A stretch of 64,000 nucleotides of DNA from Kiritimatiellia bacterium (lineage in GTDB: Bacteria > Verrucomicrobiota > Kiritimatiellia > CAIVKH01), in assembly GCA_027493775.1 (NCBI GenBank), contig JAOSKE010000001.1, positions 1,337,246 to 1,401,245 on the forward strand. Reading direction: 5' to 3'. A program made the position numbers and the translations under genes. The stretch's first letter is position 1, and every line of letters begins with the position of its first letter. Positions 49,012 through 58,012 of the stretch are shown here, one piece after another. The notes beneath the pieces are model-generated. The model searched no databases, was not told where the DNA came from, and saw only the letters and a list, made by a program, of their open reading frames with translations.

Positions 49012-49278
49012 CTACGCTTTCTCCTTCAAAAGAGCGTTAATTTTTGCGGCGCATACGAAATCTTTCCCAGAAAGCCCGTTCGCCTCGTGCGTGCTATAGC
49101 GAATCAAACAAGTTTTGTAACCAAATGTAATGTCGGGGTGGTGGTCTTCCGTGTTGGCGATCCACGCGACGGCGTTAATGAACGATACGGTCTCGTAGTA
49201 ATTCTTAAAGACGAAGGTTCGCTGCAACTCCTTTCCGACAATCTGCCAGCCGGGAACGGATTTTTGTGTTTCGCTCAT
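49012..49278 (-). CDS. Pterin-4a-carbinolamine dehydratase
   Basis: 88 aa, the standard small size. The PCD signature is present: ANTEDHHPDITFGYKTCLIRYSTHEANGLSGKDF (E-D-H-H-P-D with the second catalytic His further on). It dehydrates 4a-hydroxytetrahydrobiopterin or a related pterin to the quinonoid dihydro form. No phenylalanine hydroxylase is nearby, so a role in molybdopterin or other pterin recycling is possible. Its ATG overlaps the stop of the kinase gene (ATGA). Confidence 0.92.
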   Translation of the reverse strand: MSETQKSVPGWQIVGKELQRTFVFKNYYETVSFINAVAWIANTEDHHPDITFGYKTCLIRYSTHEANGLSGKDFVCAAKINALLKEKA

Positions 49279-51819
49279 TTTGATTCTTTCTTCGATATAA
49301 TCGGGCCGTCGGGCAGGAGGCGATCAATCGTTGGCCCCAGTTGTGGGTCTGCCTCGCGCGCTTGCGCCGCAAAATTCGTCGCGCCCTCGTACCCGCCGTA
49401 ATATGCGCTTAAAATCGCGACGGATAACAGCCGATCCGCACGGATTTTTGCGGTTGGCCCATTTTCTGCAATATGGGCCAGCAGCAATGCAAACAGGCGC
49501 GGGCTCATCTGTTCCCACGTGCGGGTGGAAATGCCCTGATTCGGAATGGAGACCCGCGCGCCAAGCACCGTTGCGCCAATTGCGTCGCCGCCCAGCTCGC
49601 GGTCGGGTCGGCGGAATGGAGCGTCGCCAAGCTCGTTGACGAGCGCGGCTTTCAGCGCCTCCATGCGTTCGAGTTGTTCGACCACAATCCGCGCGCGTTC
49701 TTTGCCTTCCGGAGTTTGCAGCTCTTTTTCGGAACCGTCGCGCGGCGAACGCGACTTTTCTAAATTCTTTTTGTTGAGCGAGCTGTGGGATTTGTTCGAC
49801 GAGCCACTCGTTGATTCGTTCGTAGTCCGCGTCAATCTGCGGCTGCCGCGCACGAATTTCCGCTTCGCGCTTTTCTGTCTCAATGCGGTCGCGCTCCGCC
49901 TCCACTTCCTGTTTCAATTGTTGCGCCGCTGCGGCGAGATACGGGGGCGCGGAATTGGCGTACACGGTCACTGCGGCGACTGCCGCGTCGGCGTCGCCGT
50001 CGTTGACGAGCGCCATCGCGTCGCGTCGGGCGGAGGCGAGTTTTTCAATCGCGCCGAGCCAGCGACTGGCCGGGGGCTGAAGGCTGTACGCCCATGCAGG
50101 TTCGTTGCGCTTGCTTTTCGTGTAGGCCGCGAGGCGTGGCGCGGCGCGTTCGGAATCGTTGCTGAACAGTGCGCGCGTTCCCTGAAACAGTCCGGCAAGC
50201 TCGCCATACCAAGAGGGCCAGTTGCCGCGTTCGCGTTCAAATTGATCTTCGGGCAGATCACCCAGCAGATAGAGCGCGAGCGCTTGCGGCATGAATGCGG
50301 GATGCCCGGTGCGCTGCTTCACGGTGGTGTCGGCGACGCGGCGGAGGGCTTCCTCCGCGCTTGTCGAGTCGCCCGTTGCCCAATACGGGAGCGCTTGCAG
50401 CGCGCGCAGCCAAAGTTGCTGCGGGCTGTCGTCGGGCGCGTTTTTTGCGAGCGAGGAAAGCTGATTGAGTGTTCGATCCGGCTTTGTGTCGAGATCGCCG
50501 AGCGTTTTCACGAGGTCGCGTTCTTCGCTGGCGGAAAAGAACAACATGGAGGTTTTTGCGCGGCGCCCTTCGTTCACCGTAATGGTCGGAAGCTCCGGCT
50601 CCGGCGGAATCTCGGGCGCGATGACGTTGGTTTGCGCAGCTTCTTTGGGCGGAGTTGTTTTTTTCGCCTGCTGGGTTTTCGTTTTCGTCGCCGCCGGTGA
50701 TGTCCGGGCTGTGGTTTTTGCTTTTCCGCGCACCGCTTTCTTGGGCGCCGTTTTTTGGTTCTGCCAGAGCGCGAAGCCGATGCCCAGCAAGGCGAGAACG
50801 GCGATAGTCAGAATGATGCGCTGGTTCCGTTTCTTCTTTTTGCGTTGCCCAATGCCTTCCGTGCTGTATGCCTTCCGTGCGTTTTCCAGCGTGTCGCGCA
50901 TGTCGGCAAGGAGCGAGGCCGAGGTCGGATAGCGGTGCACCGGATCGGCCGCGATCATGCGATCAACTAGGTCGGACGTGCGCTGCTGCACACCCGGCTC
51001 AACGTCAATCAACTTTGGCGGCGGCCCCTTCAATCGCGCGACGACGACATCCGCCGCAGTATGCCCATCGAACGGCGGTTTTCCCGCAAGCGCATGGAAC
51101 ATCGTCGCGCCGAGGCTGTAAATGTCGGAGCGATGATCCGCCTTTCCGCCCCTCGCGCGTTCCGGCGAAATATAATACGGCGTTCCCCAAACGCCGCCCT
51201 GTTCCTGCTGGCGGTTGACGAACATCGCGAGACCGAAGTCGGTGATGCGCGCGCGTCCGTTTTTATCGAGAAGGATATTCGCCGGTTTAATGTCGCCGTG
51301 GACCAGACCGGCCTCATTTGCGGCCTTCAGCCCGTCTGCAACATCCAGCGAAATTTCGAGCAGACCCACCTCGGGCACTTTTTTCCCATCCGCCATCATC
51401 AGGTCGAGCCGCCCGCCGCTGACCAGCTCCATGACAATGTACGGCTGCCCCTGTTCCTGGCCGCAGGAGTAAATCTGCACGATATTCGGATGATTCAGCG
51501 CCGCAGCCGCGCGCGCTTCGCGGAGGAAGCTTTCGACGAGGGCGGGGTCTTCGCCCATCTCTGCTTTCATTACCTTGATGGCGACGAAGCGGCCCAGCGT
51601 TGAGTCCATCGCGCGATACACCGCACCCATGCCGCCGACGCCGAGCTGCTCCACGAGGAGAAACTGGCCGAGCTGCACCGGAACAGTTTGCTTCGTTCCG
51701 CACTCTGGACATTCCACGGTCGAAAACGGGGGCTGCTGCGATACATCTATCTCGACGCCGCACTTCCCGCACGCCATGCGATCAAGGCGTGTCCAGCGAA
51801 TATCATTCTCGTCGCTCAT
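49275..51819 (-). CDS. Zinc-ribbon Ser/Thr protein kinase with transmembrane helix (one frameshift)
   Basis: Start ATG 51819. N-terminal zinc ribbon (CGKCGVEIDVS...VECPECGTKQTVP), then a Hanks-type kinase: glycine loop QLGVGGMGAVYRA, Lys in VAIKVMKAE, catalytic loop LVHGDIKPANILL, DFG in ARITDFGLA, and YYISPERARGGKADHRSDIYSLG. A transmembrane helix follows (RIILTIAVLALLGIGFALW), then a Lys/Ala/Thr-rich linker and an alpha-helical extracytoplasmic domain. An extra base near 49725-49735 splits the frame at ...FAARRF; the continuation EKELQTPEGKERARIVVEQLERMEALKAAL runs to 49275. Restored ~847 aa. It overlaps the pterin dehydratase start. Confidence 0.85.
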
Positions 51820-51968
51820 GCAAAATTTTTCATCGAGAGTGTGACAGGAATCAGCGCAAGTTCCAAGTTTCAAATGCCCGCGCCTGCGGCGCACTGCGCC
51901 CTTCGCGCCGTGCGCGACGTTTCTTCATCTCCCTTGCGTTGGCATCCAACCGGGTGTATCTCCTATGC

Positions 51969-52724
51969 ATGGTTGATCCGGTTGCTTTTAATATTCCCTG
52001 GTTGGGCCATCCCGTTTATTGGTACGGCATTTTGGTCGCGCTCGGCTTCGTTGCCGCGCTGACGCACTGGAGCGCGACGGCGCAGCGGGTGGGGATGCCG
52101 AAGGGGGTTGCCTCCGATTTGGCGTTTATCGTGATGTTCGGCGGCATTTTGGGCGCGCGTGCGTTGTATGTCGCGGCAGATTGGGCCTATTTTTCCGCGA
52201 ACCCCATCGAAATCATCCGCATTGACCGGGGTGGATTGGTCTTCTACGGAGGCTTCCTTGCCGCAGCGATTGCCGTGGTTGTGATGGCGCGCATCCGCGA
52301 CATTCCCGTGTTGAAGCTGGGCGATTTCACCGTGTCTGCGCTGCCATTGGGCCACGCGTTTGGGCGAATCGGCTGCCTTCTTAATGGATGTTGCTACGGC
52401 TCGACGTGCGATCTGCCGTGGGCCGTGTACACTGCTGGGGCGATGCGCCACCCGGTTCAGGCCTATGAAGCGCTCTTCAATCTGCTGCTCTACCTTGTCC
52501 TGCTGCGCGTTCTGCTCAAAGGCGGACGCAATGGCTGGATAATTGCGATCTATCTCATCGGCTACAGCGCATGGCGTTTCACCATCGAGTTTTGGCGCGG
52601 TGATGAGCGATTGCCGGCCGCATTCGGGCTTGATGCCGCGCAAAACCTGAGCCTTGCCCTCTTCGCCGTGGGTATGATCATGGCCATCGTGCTTATCCTG
52701 CGCGATCGTCGCCGGTCCTCGTAA
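51969..52724 (+). CDS. lgt: Prolipoprotein diacylglyceryl transferase
   Basis: 251 aa from ATG 51969. Polytopic membrane enzyme: VYWYGILVALGFVAALTHW, then the Lgt signature in its PVC variant (GHAFGRIGCLLNGCCYG, with the essential Arg), HPVQAYEALFNLLLYLVLL and WRFTIEFWRGDER. It moves diacylglycerol from phosphatidylglycerol to the Cys of lipobox proteins, several of which are encoded in this window. It ends one base before the rluD-like gene, so the two are probably co-transcribed. Confidence 0.93.
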   Translation: MVDPVAFNIPWLGHPVYWYGILVALGFVAALTHWSATAQRVGMPKGVASDLAFIVMFGGILGARALYVAADWAYFSANPIEIIRIDRGGLVFYGGFLAAAIAVVVMARIRDIPVLKLGDFTVSALPLGHAFGRIGCLLNGCCYGSTCDLPWAVYTAGAMRHPVQAYEALFNLLLYLVLLRVLLKGGRNGWIIAIYLIGYSAWRFTIEFWRGDERLPAAFGLDAAQNLSLALFAVGMIMAIVLILRDRRRSS

Positions 52725-52725
52725 T

Positions 52726-53663
52726 ATGGAAGAGCGAGGGCAACACGTTTGCGGCGAGGCGGACGCGGGGCGGCTGGATACGGTGCTTGCACGAGCGCGT
52801 ACCGAATTGTCGCGCGCGCGCTGGCAGGAGGAGATCAAGGCCGACCGCGTGACGGTGAATGGGCAGCCGGGCCGATGCAAAATGCGGGTTGTGCCGGGCG
52901 ATGTGATTGATTGGACACGCCCCCGCCGACTCCAATCGAAACCGCGCCGGAAAATATTTTGCTCGATGTTCTCTACGAGGACGAAGACCTGATTGTAATC
53001 AACAAACCGCCAAACTTCGTCGTCCACCCCGCGCCCGGACACTACACCGGCACACTCGTTAACGCGCTGCTCTATCACTGTCCCGACTTGCCCGGAATCG
53101 GCGGCGAACTGCGACCGGGCATTGTGCATCGGCTCGACCGCGACACGAGCGGCGTGATGGTGGTGGCGAAAAACGACGGCGCACTGCACTCGCTGGCGCA
53201 TCAGTTCAAGGACCGCGAAACAAAGAAGGAATACCTCGCCCTCGCATGGGGCGTTCCGCGCGCGGCGGCGGGAACCGTGCATACGCGAATCGGGCGCAGC
53301 ACGCGCGATCGCAAAAAAATGGCGGCGTATCCGCTCGCTGCGCCGGATGATGAGGCGCATGGCAAGGAGGCGATCAGCCACTACGAAGTGGTCAAATCCT
53401 TCGAGCGGGCCTCGCTTCTTCGCCTCCGAATTGAAACGGGGCGTACGCACCAAATCCGCGTACACCTCGCCCACATCCACCACCCCGTCGTCGGCGATGC
53501 GACGTATGGCGGTGCGCGTCCAGAGCTTCCCGCGCCGCGTCAGATGTTGCACGCAGAGCGTCTTTCACTGACGCACCCTCGCACAAAAGAGCGAATGACA
53601 TTCGTCGCGCCGCTGCCCGAGGATTTTGTTTCGGTCATAAACCAATTGAAATCCAGCGCCTGA
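52726..53663 (+). CDS. RluA/RluD family pseudouridine synthase (frameshifted)
   Basis: N-terminal S4 RNA-binding domain (DAGRLDTVLARARTELSRARWQEEIKADRVTVNG) and then, after a one-base shift near the C5 run 52920-52924, the synthase domain (ENILLDVLYEDEDLIVINKPPNFVVHPAPG). The catalytic Asp is in GIVHRLDRDTSGVMVVAK. Also ETGRTHQIRVHLAH, the usual C-terminal motif. Restored length ~312 aa. RluD-type enzymes make pseudouridines in helix 69 of 23S rRNA; which position this one modifies is not certain. It follows lgt directly. Confidence 0.87.
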
Positions 53664-53680
53664 ATGCCCAAGGTCTGGGA

Positions 53681-54172
53681 ATGACCGCTGCTGAAATCAT
53701 CCGGAACCTCGACTTGCATCCTCATCCCGAAGGCGGATGGTTCGGCGAGACGTATCGGAGCGACGAGAAAATTTTGGCCGCAGGCCTTCCCTCCCGCTAC
53801 GGCGAGCCACGCGCGTTTTCAACCGCGATCTATTTTCTTTTGGAAGCCGGCCAATTTTCCGCCTTCCACCGTCTGCGCAGCGATGAAATATGGTTTCACC
53901 ACGCGGGCGGTGCGCTGGATGTCTGGCGGATTGACGAACAGGGGATGTTGCACACCGATCAGATCAGCCCCGACGACTCGCGCTGGCAGGTGGTGTTTCC
54001 ACGCGGGCACTGGTTCGCCGCGCGTCCGGCGGAAGGCGAAGAATTTGCGCTGGTCGGTTGTGTGGTTTCGCCGGGCTTTGATTTTGCGGACTTTGAGCCC
54101 GCCAGCCGCCGCTCGCTGAGTGAGCAATATCCGGCGCATCGCGATTTAATTCGAGAACTTACCCACTCCTGA
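53681..54172 (+). CDS. DUF985 cupin family protein
   Basis: 163 aa. The DUF985 cupin fold is clear: LDLHPHPEGGWFGETYRS near the start, STAIYFLLEAGQFSAFHRLRSDEIWFHHAGGAL (strands of the barrel with candidate metal-binding His), VFPRGHWFAARP and CVVSPGFDFADFEPASRRSL. Members bind sugars or nucleotide sugars in some structures, but no common reaction is established. It is 17 nt after the rluD-like gene and 3 nt before the uracil-DNA glycosylase. Confidence 0.88.
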   Translation: MTAAEIIRNLDLHPHPEGGWFGETYRSDEKILAAGLPSRYGEPRAFSTAIYFLLEAGQFSAFHRLRSDEIWFHHAGGALDVWRIDEQGMLHTDQISPDDSRWQVVFPRGHWFAARPAEGEEFALVGCVVSPGFDFADFEPASRRSLSEQYPAHRDLIRELTHS

Positions 54173-54175
54173 GCC

Positions 54176-54928
54176 ATGACCCTATCCCGCGCCGCCACCA
54201 AACTCCGCTCGCACCTCGAACACCTTAAAGAAGAGGGTGTTCGCGAAATTGAGGCCTCGCCCGAACGGGTGGCCGCGCTGAGGCGGCGTCTGAAAGGTCT
54301 GAAAACTGCTCCCGCAGTGGCGGCCCCTGTTCGCCGAGAGGCTGATTTGGATGTCGTCGCAGGATTGGCAAAAATAGCGGCGGAAATCGCGGTCTGCAAA
54401 AAATGTCGCCTCTGCGAATCGCGCACAAACACCGTGCCCGGCCAGGGCAATACGCGCCCTGAAATTATGTTCATCGGCGAAGGCCCCGGCGCGGATGAAG
54501 ATGCCCAGGGCCTGGCCTTCGTCGGACGCGCGGGCCAGTTGTTGACCCAGATCATCGAGGCGATGGGCTTCACGCGCGACGAGGTGTTCATCGGAAATGT
54601 TGTGAAGTGCCGCCCTCCCGACAACCGTGCGCCGATGCCCGACGAAATGGCCGCCTGTCTTCCGTATCTTGAGCGACAGATTGCGCTGCTGAAGCCCAAG
54701 GTCATTGTTGCGCTCGGCGCGACCGCGGTAAAAGGACTGTTCAACGATCCGAAGGTGCAAATAACAAAGATTCGTGGCCGATGGATGAAATATAGCGGCA
54801 TAGACACCATGCCCACGCTCCACCCCGCATACCTTCTGCGCAACCCGCCCGCAAAACGCGATGTGTGGGAGGATATGAAAACCGTGCTTGCCCACCTTGG
54901 CCGGCCCATTCCATCGAAACGCAATTAA
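54176..54928 (+). CDS. Family-4 (4Fe-4S) uracil-DNA glycosylase
   Basis: 250 aa. After a ~75-residue basic N-terminal extension the catalytic domain starts at CKKCRLCESRTNTVPGQGN, giving Cys ligands of the iron-sulphur cluster, then motif A GEGPGADEDAQGLAFVGRAGQLL, VFIGNVVKCRPPDNRAP, CLPYLERQI and motif B TLHPAYLLRNP. It removes uracil from DNA that arises by cytosine deamination. The extension is longer than in short thermophile forms but common in bacterial type-4 enzymes. Confidence 0.92.
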   Translation: MTLSRAATKLRSHLEHLKEEGVREIEASPERVAALRRRLKGLKTAPAVAAPVRREADLDVVAGLAKIAAEIAVCKKCRLCESRTNTVPGQGNTRPEIMFIGEGPGADEDAQGLAFVGRAGQLLTQIIEAMGFTRDEVFIGNVVKCRPPDNRAPMPDEMAACLPYLERQIALLKPKVIVALGATAVKGLFNDPKVQITKIRGRWMKYSGIDTMPTLHPAYLLRNPPAKRDVWEDMKTVLAHLGRPIPSKRN

Positions 54929-54939
54929 TCGAAATCGCC

Positions 54940-55956
54940 ATGAATACGTCCCCCAGAGCAATGATCCGTTGGTTGGACATCGTCTGTGCGCTCATTCTGG
55001 CAATGGTCGTGGTCGGCGGCATCACGCGCCTGACGGAATCCGGCCTTTCCATGGTGACGTGGGAGCCCATTCTCGGCGCGGTTCCGCCGCGCGGCGACGC
55101 AGAGTGGCAGATGCGCTTTGATCAATACCGCGCGTATCCGGAATATCAGATTCTCAACAAGACGATGACGCTCCGTGAATTTAAGTTCATCTATTTTTGG
55201 GAATATCTCCACCGGCTGCTCGGCCGATTGATCGGCGCGGCCTACGCGGCGCCGTTGCTTTGGTTCCTTCTCCGCCGTACCGCACGCGGACGCCTCGCGG
55301 CGCTTCTTGTTCTCGGGTTGGTTCTCGGCGGATTACAGGGCGTTGTCGGCTGGTGGATGGTGAAGAGCGGGCTGAACGAAAATCCCTACGTGAGCCCGCT
55401 GCGGCTCGCCATTCATCTTGGTCTCGCGCTGTTTGTTCTTTCCTATTTGTGGTGGATTCGCCTGCGCCTTTCGGGTGTGGAATCGCGCCCTGCCGCCGCG
55501 CCTTTTCGGCGCAATGCGCTCGCGTTTCTAATCCTGCTCATCGTGCAAATTTTGTACGGCGCACTGGTGGCCGGGCTGGACGCAGGGAAAATGTACAACA
55601 CTTTTCCGCTGATGGGCGGCCGCTTCATTCCACCCGGTTTTTTGCGGATGGACCCTGCGTGGCTCAACATTTTTGAAAACGGAACGGCGGTTCAGTGGAT
55701 GCACCGTACCCTTGCCTACCTAGTGCTCGCCCTTGCGATGCACGTCTGGTGGCACGGACTGCGCGGCGCAGTTACGACTGCGCAGCGAAAATCCCTCCAC
55801 ACCATCGGCGCATTGACCCTTCTCCAGGTCGCACTCGGTATTCTGACGCTTCTCTTTCACGTCCCCGTCTGGCTGGGCGTCGCGCATCAGGTGAATGCCG
55901 CGTTTCTGCTTCTTGCAACAGTGACCCTGCTGTTCTCCGCGCCGTCAAAAAACTAA
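54940..55956 (+). CDS. ctaA: Heme A synthase (COX15/CtaA family)
   Basis: 338 aa from ATG 54940, eight predicted transmembrane helices. Conserved features are VVVGGITRLTESGLSMVTWEP, FWEYLHRLLGRLIG (first heme-ligand His), GLQGVVGWWMVKSGL, AIHLGLALFVLSYLWW, VQWMHRTLAYLVLA and GVAHQVNAAFLLL (the other ligand His residues). It oxidises heme O to heme A for aa3-type cytochrome oxidase. No oxidase genes are in the window; it lies 11 nt after the uracil-DNA glycosylase gene. Confidence 0.93.
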   Translation: MNTSPRAMIRWLDIVCALILAMVVVGGITRLTESGLSMVTWEPILGAVPPRGDAEWQMRFDQYRAYPEYQILNKTMTLREFKFIYFWEYLHRLLGRLIGAAYAAPLLWFLLRRTARGRLAALLVLGLVLGGLQGVVGWWMVKSGLNENPYVSPLRLAIHLGLALFVLSYLWWIRLRLSGVESRPAAAPFRRNALAFLILLIVQILYGALVAGLDAGKMYNTFPLMGGRFIPPGFLRMDPAWLNIFENGTAVQWMHRTLAYLVLALAMHVWWHGLRGAVTTAQRKSLHTIGALTLLQVALGILTLLFHVPVWLGVAHQVNAAFLLLATVTLLFSAPSKN

Positions 55957-56124
55957 ACGCGATCCGACTCCGGGCGGAACGCGCGCGGGGTGTAGGACAG
56001 AAGTTTTTGGGATCTCGAATTTCGAGCGAGCGCCCGCGAGGGCGTTGTTCGGGGCGGGAGAACGGAAGAGGAACCACGAATGAACGCGAATGGACACGAA
56101 TTTTTTCAAAAACCCGAGGTCCAA

Positions 56125-56151
56125 AGGTAGGGCCCGACCGCTGGGCGGGCC
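56125..56151. repeat. REP-like 27-bp element, copy A
   Basis: AGGTAGGGCCCGACCGCTGG continued by GCGGGCC; GGCCCG and CGGGCC at its flanks can fold into a stem. The copy at 56374-56400 differs at two of 27 bases. A shorter related sequence in inverse orientation (GGTAGGGCACGACTGCCCTC) lies near 56253-56273. Confidence 0.75.
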
Positions 56152-56320
56152 TAAACGTTCACGATTAATCGCGACGTTCCAAATTGGTTTATCATTCCCC
56201 TTCGGTTGCGATCTCGCACAACCCCAGCGTCGCGCCTGGCTTGTCTGCCTATGGAGGGCAGTCGTGCCCTACCAGTTAAGATGCAATCGGAAAGCGAACA
56301 GAAATTTGGGAAAACCCTTC

Positions 56321-56352
56321 CCCATCAACCCATCAATCCATCAACTCACCAA
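56321..56352 (-). repeat. Tandem 8-bp repeat, TTGATGGR type (four units)
   Basis: On the plus strand CCCATCAA, CCCATCAA, TCCATCAA and CTCACCAA follow each other without gaps; on the minus strand they read TTGATGGG, TTGATGGG, TTGATGGA and TTGGTGAG. The unit and the period match the array at 19732-19771 in the opposite orientation. Confidence 0.7.
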
Positions 56353-56373
56353 CCGCGCCGCATTTGCGTCTTC

Positions 56374-56400
56374 AGGTAGGGGCCGACCGCCGGGCGGGCC
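56374..56400. repeat. REP-like 27-bp element, copy B
   Basis: AGGTAGGGGCCGACCGCCGG followed by GCGGGCC; 25 of 27 bases equal copy A at 56125-56151. Same orientation, 249 bp apart. Confidence 0.75.
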
Positions 56401-56471
56401 GATTCCCGCCGGCTCAAAGAAAATGTCCCACACCCAGGCGCGCCATTGCAGTTGCCAAACAATCACATAAG

Positions 56472-56735
56472 ATGCAGAATAGCCGTATGAGAGAGCGCGT
56501 GACATCCGGCGATGTGCGGCTGATTGGCATCGGCCTTGACGAGAGCGGTGGCCACGTCCGTGTGACACAGGGAAAAAATTTTTCGCTCTATATGGGTTCG
56601 GAATCCACCCACGAGCGAATGCAGGAACTGTGTATCAAGTTGAACGAGAATTTGGATCGCCGGGGCAAGACGCTTTCCGATCTTTCTCGGTCGGAGCTGG
56701 GCGATCTGCTGCGTGAATCGGATCCGGCGAGCTGA
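56472..56735 (+). CDS. Small protein of unknown function
   Basis: 87 aa from ATG 56472; an in-frame ATG at 56487 is the alternative. No family recognised. The sequence is compact and polar: two beta-like stretches (DVRLIGIGLDESGGHVRVTQGKNFSLYMG) and a helical second half (HERMQELCIKLNENLDRRGKTLSDLSRSELGDLLRES). It looks like a small cytoplasmic regulator or binding protein. It converges on the orphan pseudopilin gene, 14 nt apart at the 3' ends. Confidence 0.6.
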   Translation: MQNSRMRERVTSGDVRLIGIGLDESGGHVRVTQGKNFSLYMGSESTHERMQELCIKLNENLDRRGKTLSDLSRSELGDLLRESDPAS

Positions 56736-56749
56736 CGGCAAACCTTGCG

Positions 56750-57400
56750 CTATTCCTGCGCGGCGCCTGTGCGGATGACCCGCGAAGTCACGGCATATCC
56801 TGCGGGAATCCAATAGTCGGCCTCCAGTGGATTACTGCCTTCCGCGATTTGAATTGAAACCCGCGCAGCGCGAATGGAAACGGAGTCGTTCGTAAGCGGC
56901 GGCCAGGTCGTTGTCCACTCGTCGCCACCACCGAGTGCGACGCTCAGCGCAACAACGCGGTCAAGCAGCCGGTTTGTCTCGACCAGCGTTGGGCCGGAGA
57001 GCGAGCGCACGATCCGCACAAGGGGGCCCGTGGGACTTTCAAGTGCATATTCCACGCGAAGCGGGTCGCTCCACACTAAGTCCGGAGTGCGATTCGTCGC
57101 GCGAATGGTGCAAAACGCAAATTTGAACAGCTCGTCGCCCGTGGGACGCAACACCACCTCGCCCGCCTCGTCGTTGGTTGGAAAAAACATCCCGCTCAAA
57201 TCCGCGCGAAGTGATTCCATTGTGCGCACCGCCATTCGCGGTCCCTGCGCATTTTCAGCCTGGCGTCCCACCGCGCGTGTTGTGGTGGAGAGCAGCGACC
57301 ATGCGAGTGTTCCGACCAAGACGGCAATTGCTGTGGCCAGCAACAGCTCAATCAGGGTGAAGCCCCGGCGAGGTTCAGGGAAGAAAAGGCGCTCCCGCAT
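56750..57400 (-). CDS. Prepilin-type protein (GspJ-like), outside the main secretion operon
   Basis: 216 aa. Type III signal sequence RRGFTLIELLLATAIAVLVGTLAW, to be cut before Phe. The rest resembles GspJ: RMAVRTMESLRADLSGMFFP, FKFAFCTIRATNRTPDLVWSDPLRVEYALES and ETNRLLDRVVALSVALGG. It is a second GspJ-like gene in the window, co-transcribed with an FHA-domain gene that ends 22 nt before it. It may form a specialised tip for a subset of substrates or belong to another pilus-like machine. Confidence 0.82.
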   Translation of the reverse strand: MRERLFFPEPRRGFTLIELLLATAIAVLVGTLAWSLLSTTTRAVGRQAENAQGPRMAVRTMESLRADLSGMFFPTNDEAGEVVLRPTGDELFKFAFCTIRATNRTPDLVWSDPLRVEYALESPTGPLVRIVRSLSGPTLVETNRLLDRVVALSVALGGGDEWTTTWPPLTNDSVSIRAARVSIQIAEGSNPLEADYWIPAGYAVTSRVIRTGAAQE

Positions 57401-57421
57401 CGTGGTCGCCCCGGCATCCGC

Positions 57422-57923
57422 CTAGGCGGTGAACAGCTTGACGAAGAGATAGACAACAACCGCCAGCGCCGCGATGCCCAGTCCGATGATCACGGGAATC
57501 CAGATGTTCATATTTTCGCGCATCCGTGCGCCGAACGGCGAAATATTGTCGAAGGAGGCCGGCATGGCAGCGGAGCCTGCGCTTTCGAGAACTTCAGTTT
57601 TGGAAAAAACCTCCTGCGCGTCCTCAAAGCTCATCGCCTCGGAGTTGAACATGAATTCCACCGAACCGACCTGCACAAGGTCTTTCCGGACGCAGCACCG
57701 CTTCCTTTACTTCGCGCGAATTGACGCGGGTGCCGTTCGTCGAGCCAAGGTCGCGCAAAACGTAACTATCGCCTTCGCGCTTAATGGATGCATGTTTTCC
57801 GGATACCGTCGCGTTGTTCAGCGGAATTGCGTTGTCGCTGCTCCGTCCCAACGTGACTTCATCCTGCTCAATGGGAAACGATTTTCCCTTGATGTCGCCC
57901 GCCATTCCTATGAGTACAGCCAT
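57422..57923 (-). CDS. FHA-domain protein with C-terminal membrane anchor (frameshifted)
   Basis: Start ATG 57923 with GGAG ahead. FHA domain: VTLGRSSDNAIPLNNATVSGKHASIKRE and DLGSTNGTRVNS, i.e. the Gly-Arg-Ser and Ser-x-x-His phosphothreonine-binding motifs. A one-base change at 57686-57690 shifts the frame at VLR; deleting it gives KDLVQVGSVEFMF. The tail ends in a transmembrane helix (IWIPVIIGLGIAALAVVVYLFVKLF). Restored ~166 aa. FHA proteins read phosphothreonine and so could be a partner of the Ser/Thr kinase at 49-52 kb, or recruit secretion components; both ideas are inference. Confidence 0.83.
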
Positions 57924-58012
57924 TTGTGATTGCTCCAAACTCGCCGGTATAGTCGCACGTCACCGCGCCGGGTGTCAACGCGACAGGACAACGTCCTTTG
58001 CCCGCGCCCTCG

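Larger units (their letters stand above)
55957..56471. other. Repeat-rich intergenic region between ctaA and a small gene
   Basis: No gene on either strand. It holds two 27-bp REP-like elements (56125-56151 and 56374-56400), a related inverted fragment near 56245-56275, and a tandem octamer array (56321-56352). This is the largest non-coding stretch in the window. Function unknown; see the separate entries. Confidence 0.7.

Noticed and set aside
51963..53552. 529-codon minus-strand frame opposite lgt and the pseudouridine synthase
   Set aside because: Antisense shadow; the plus-strand genes carry clear catalytic motifs.
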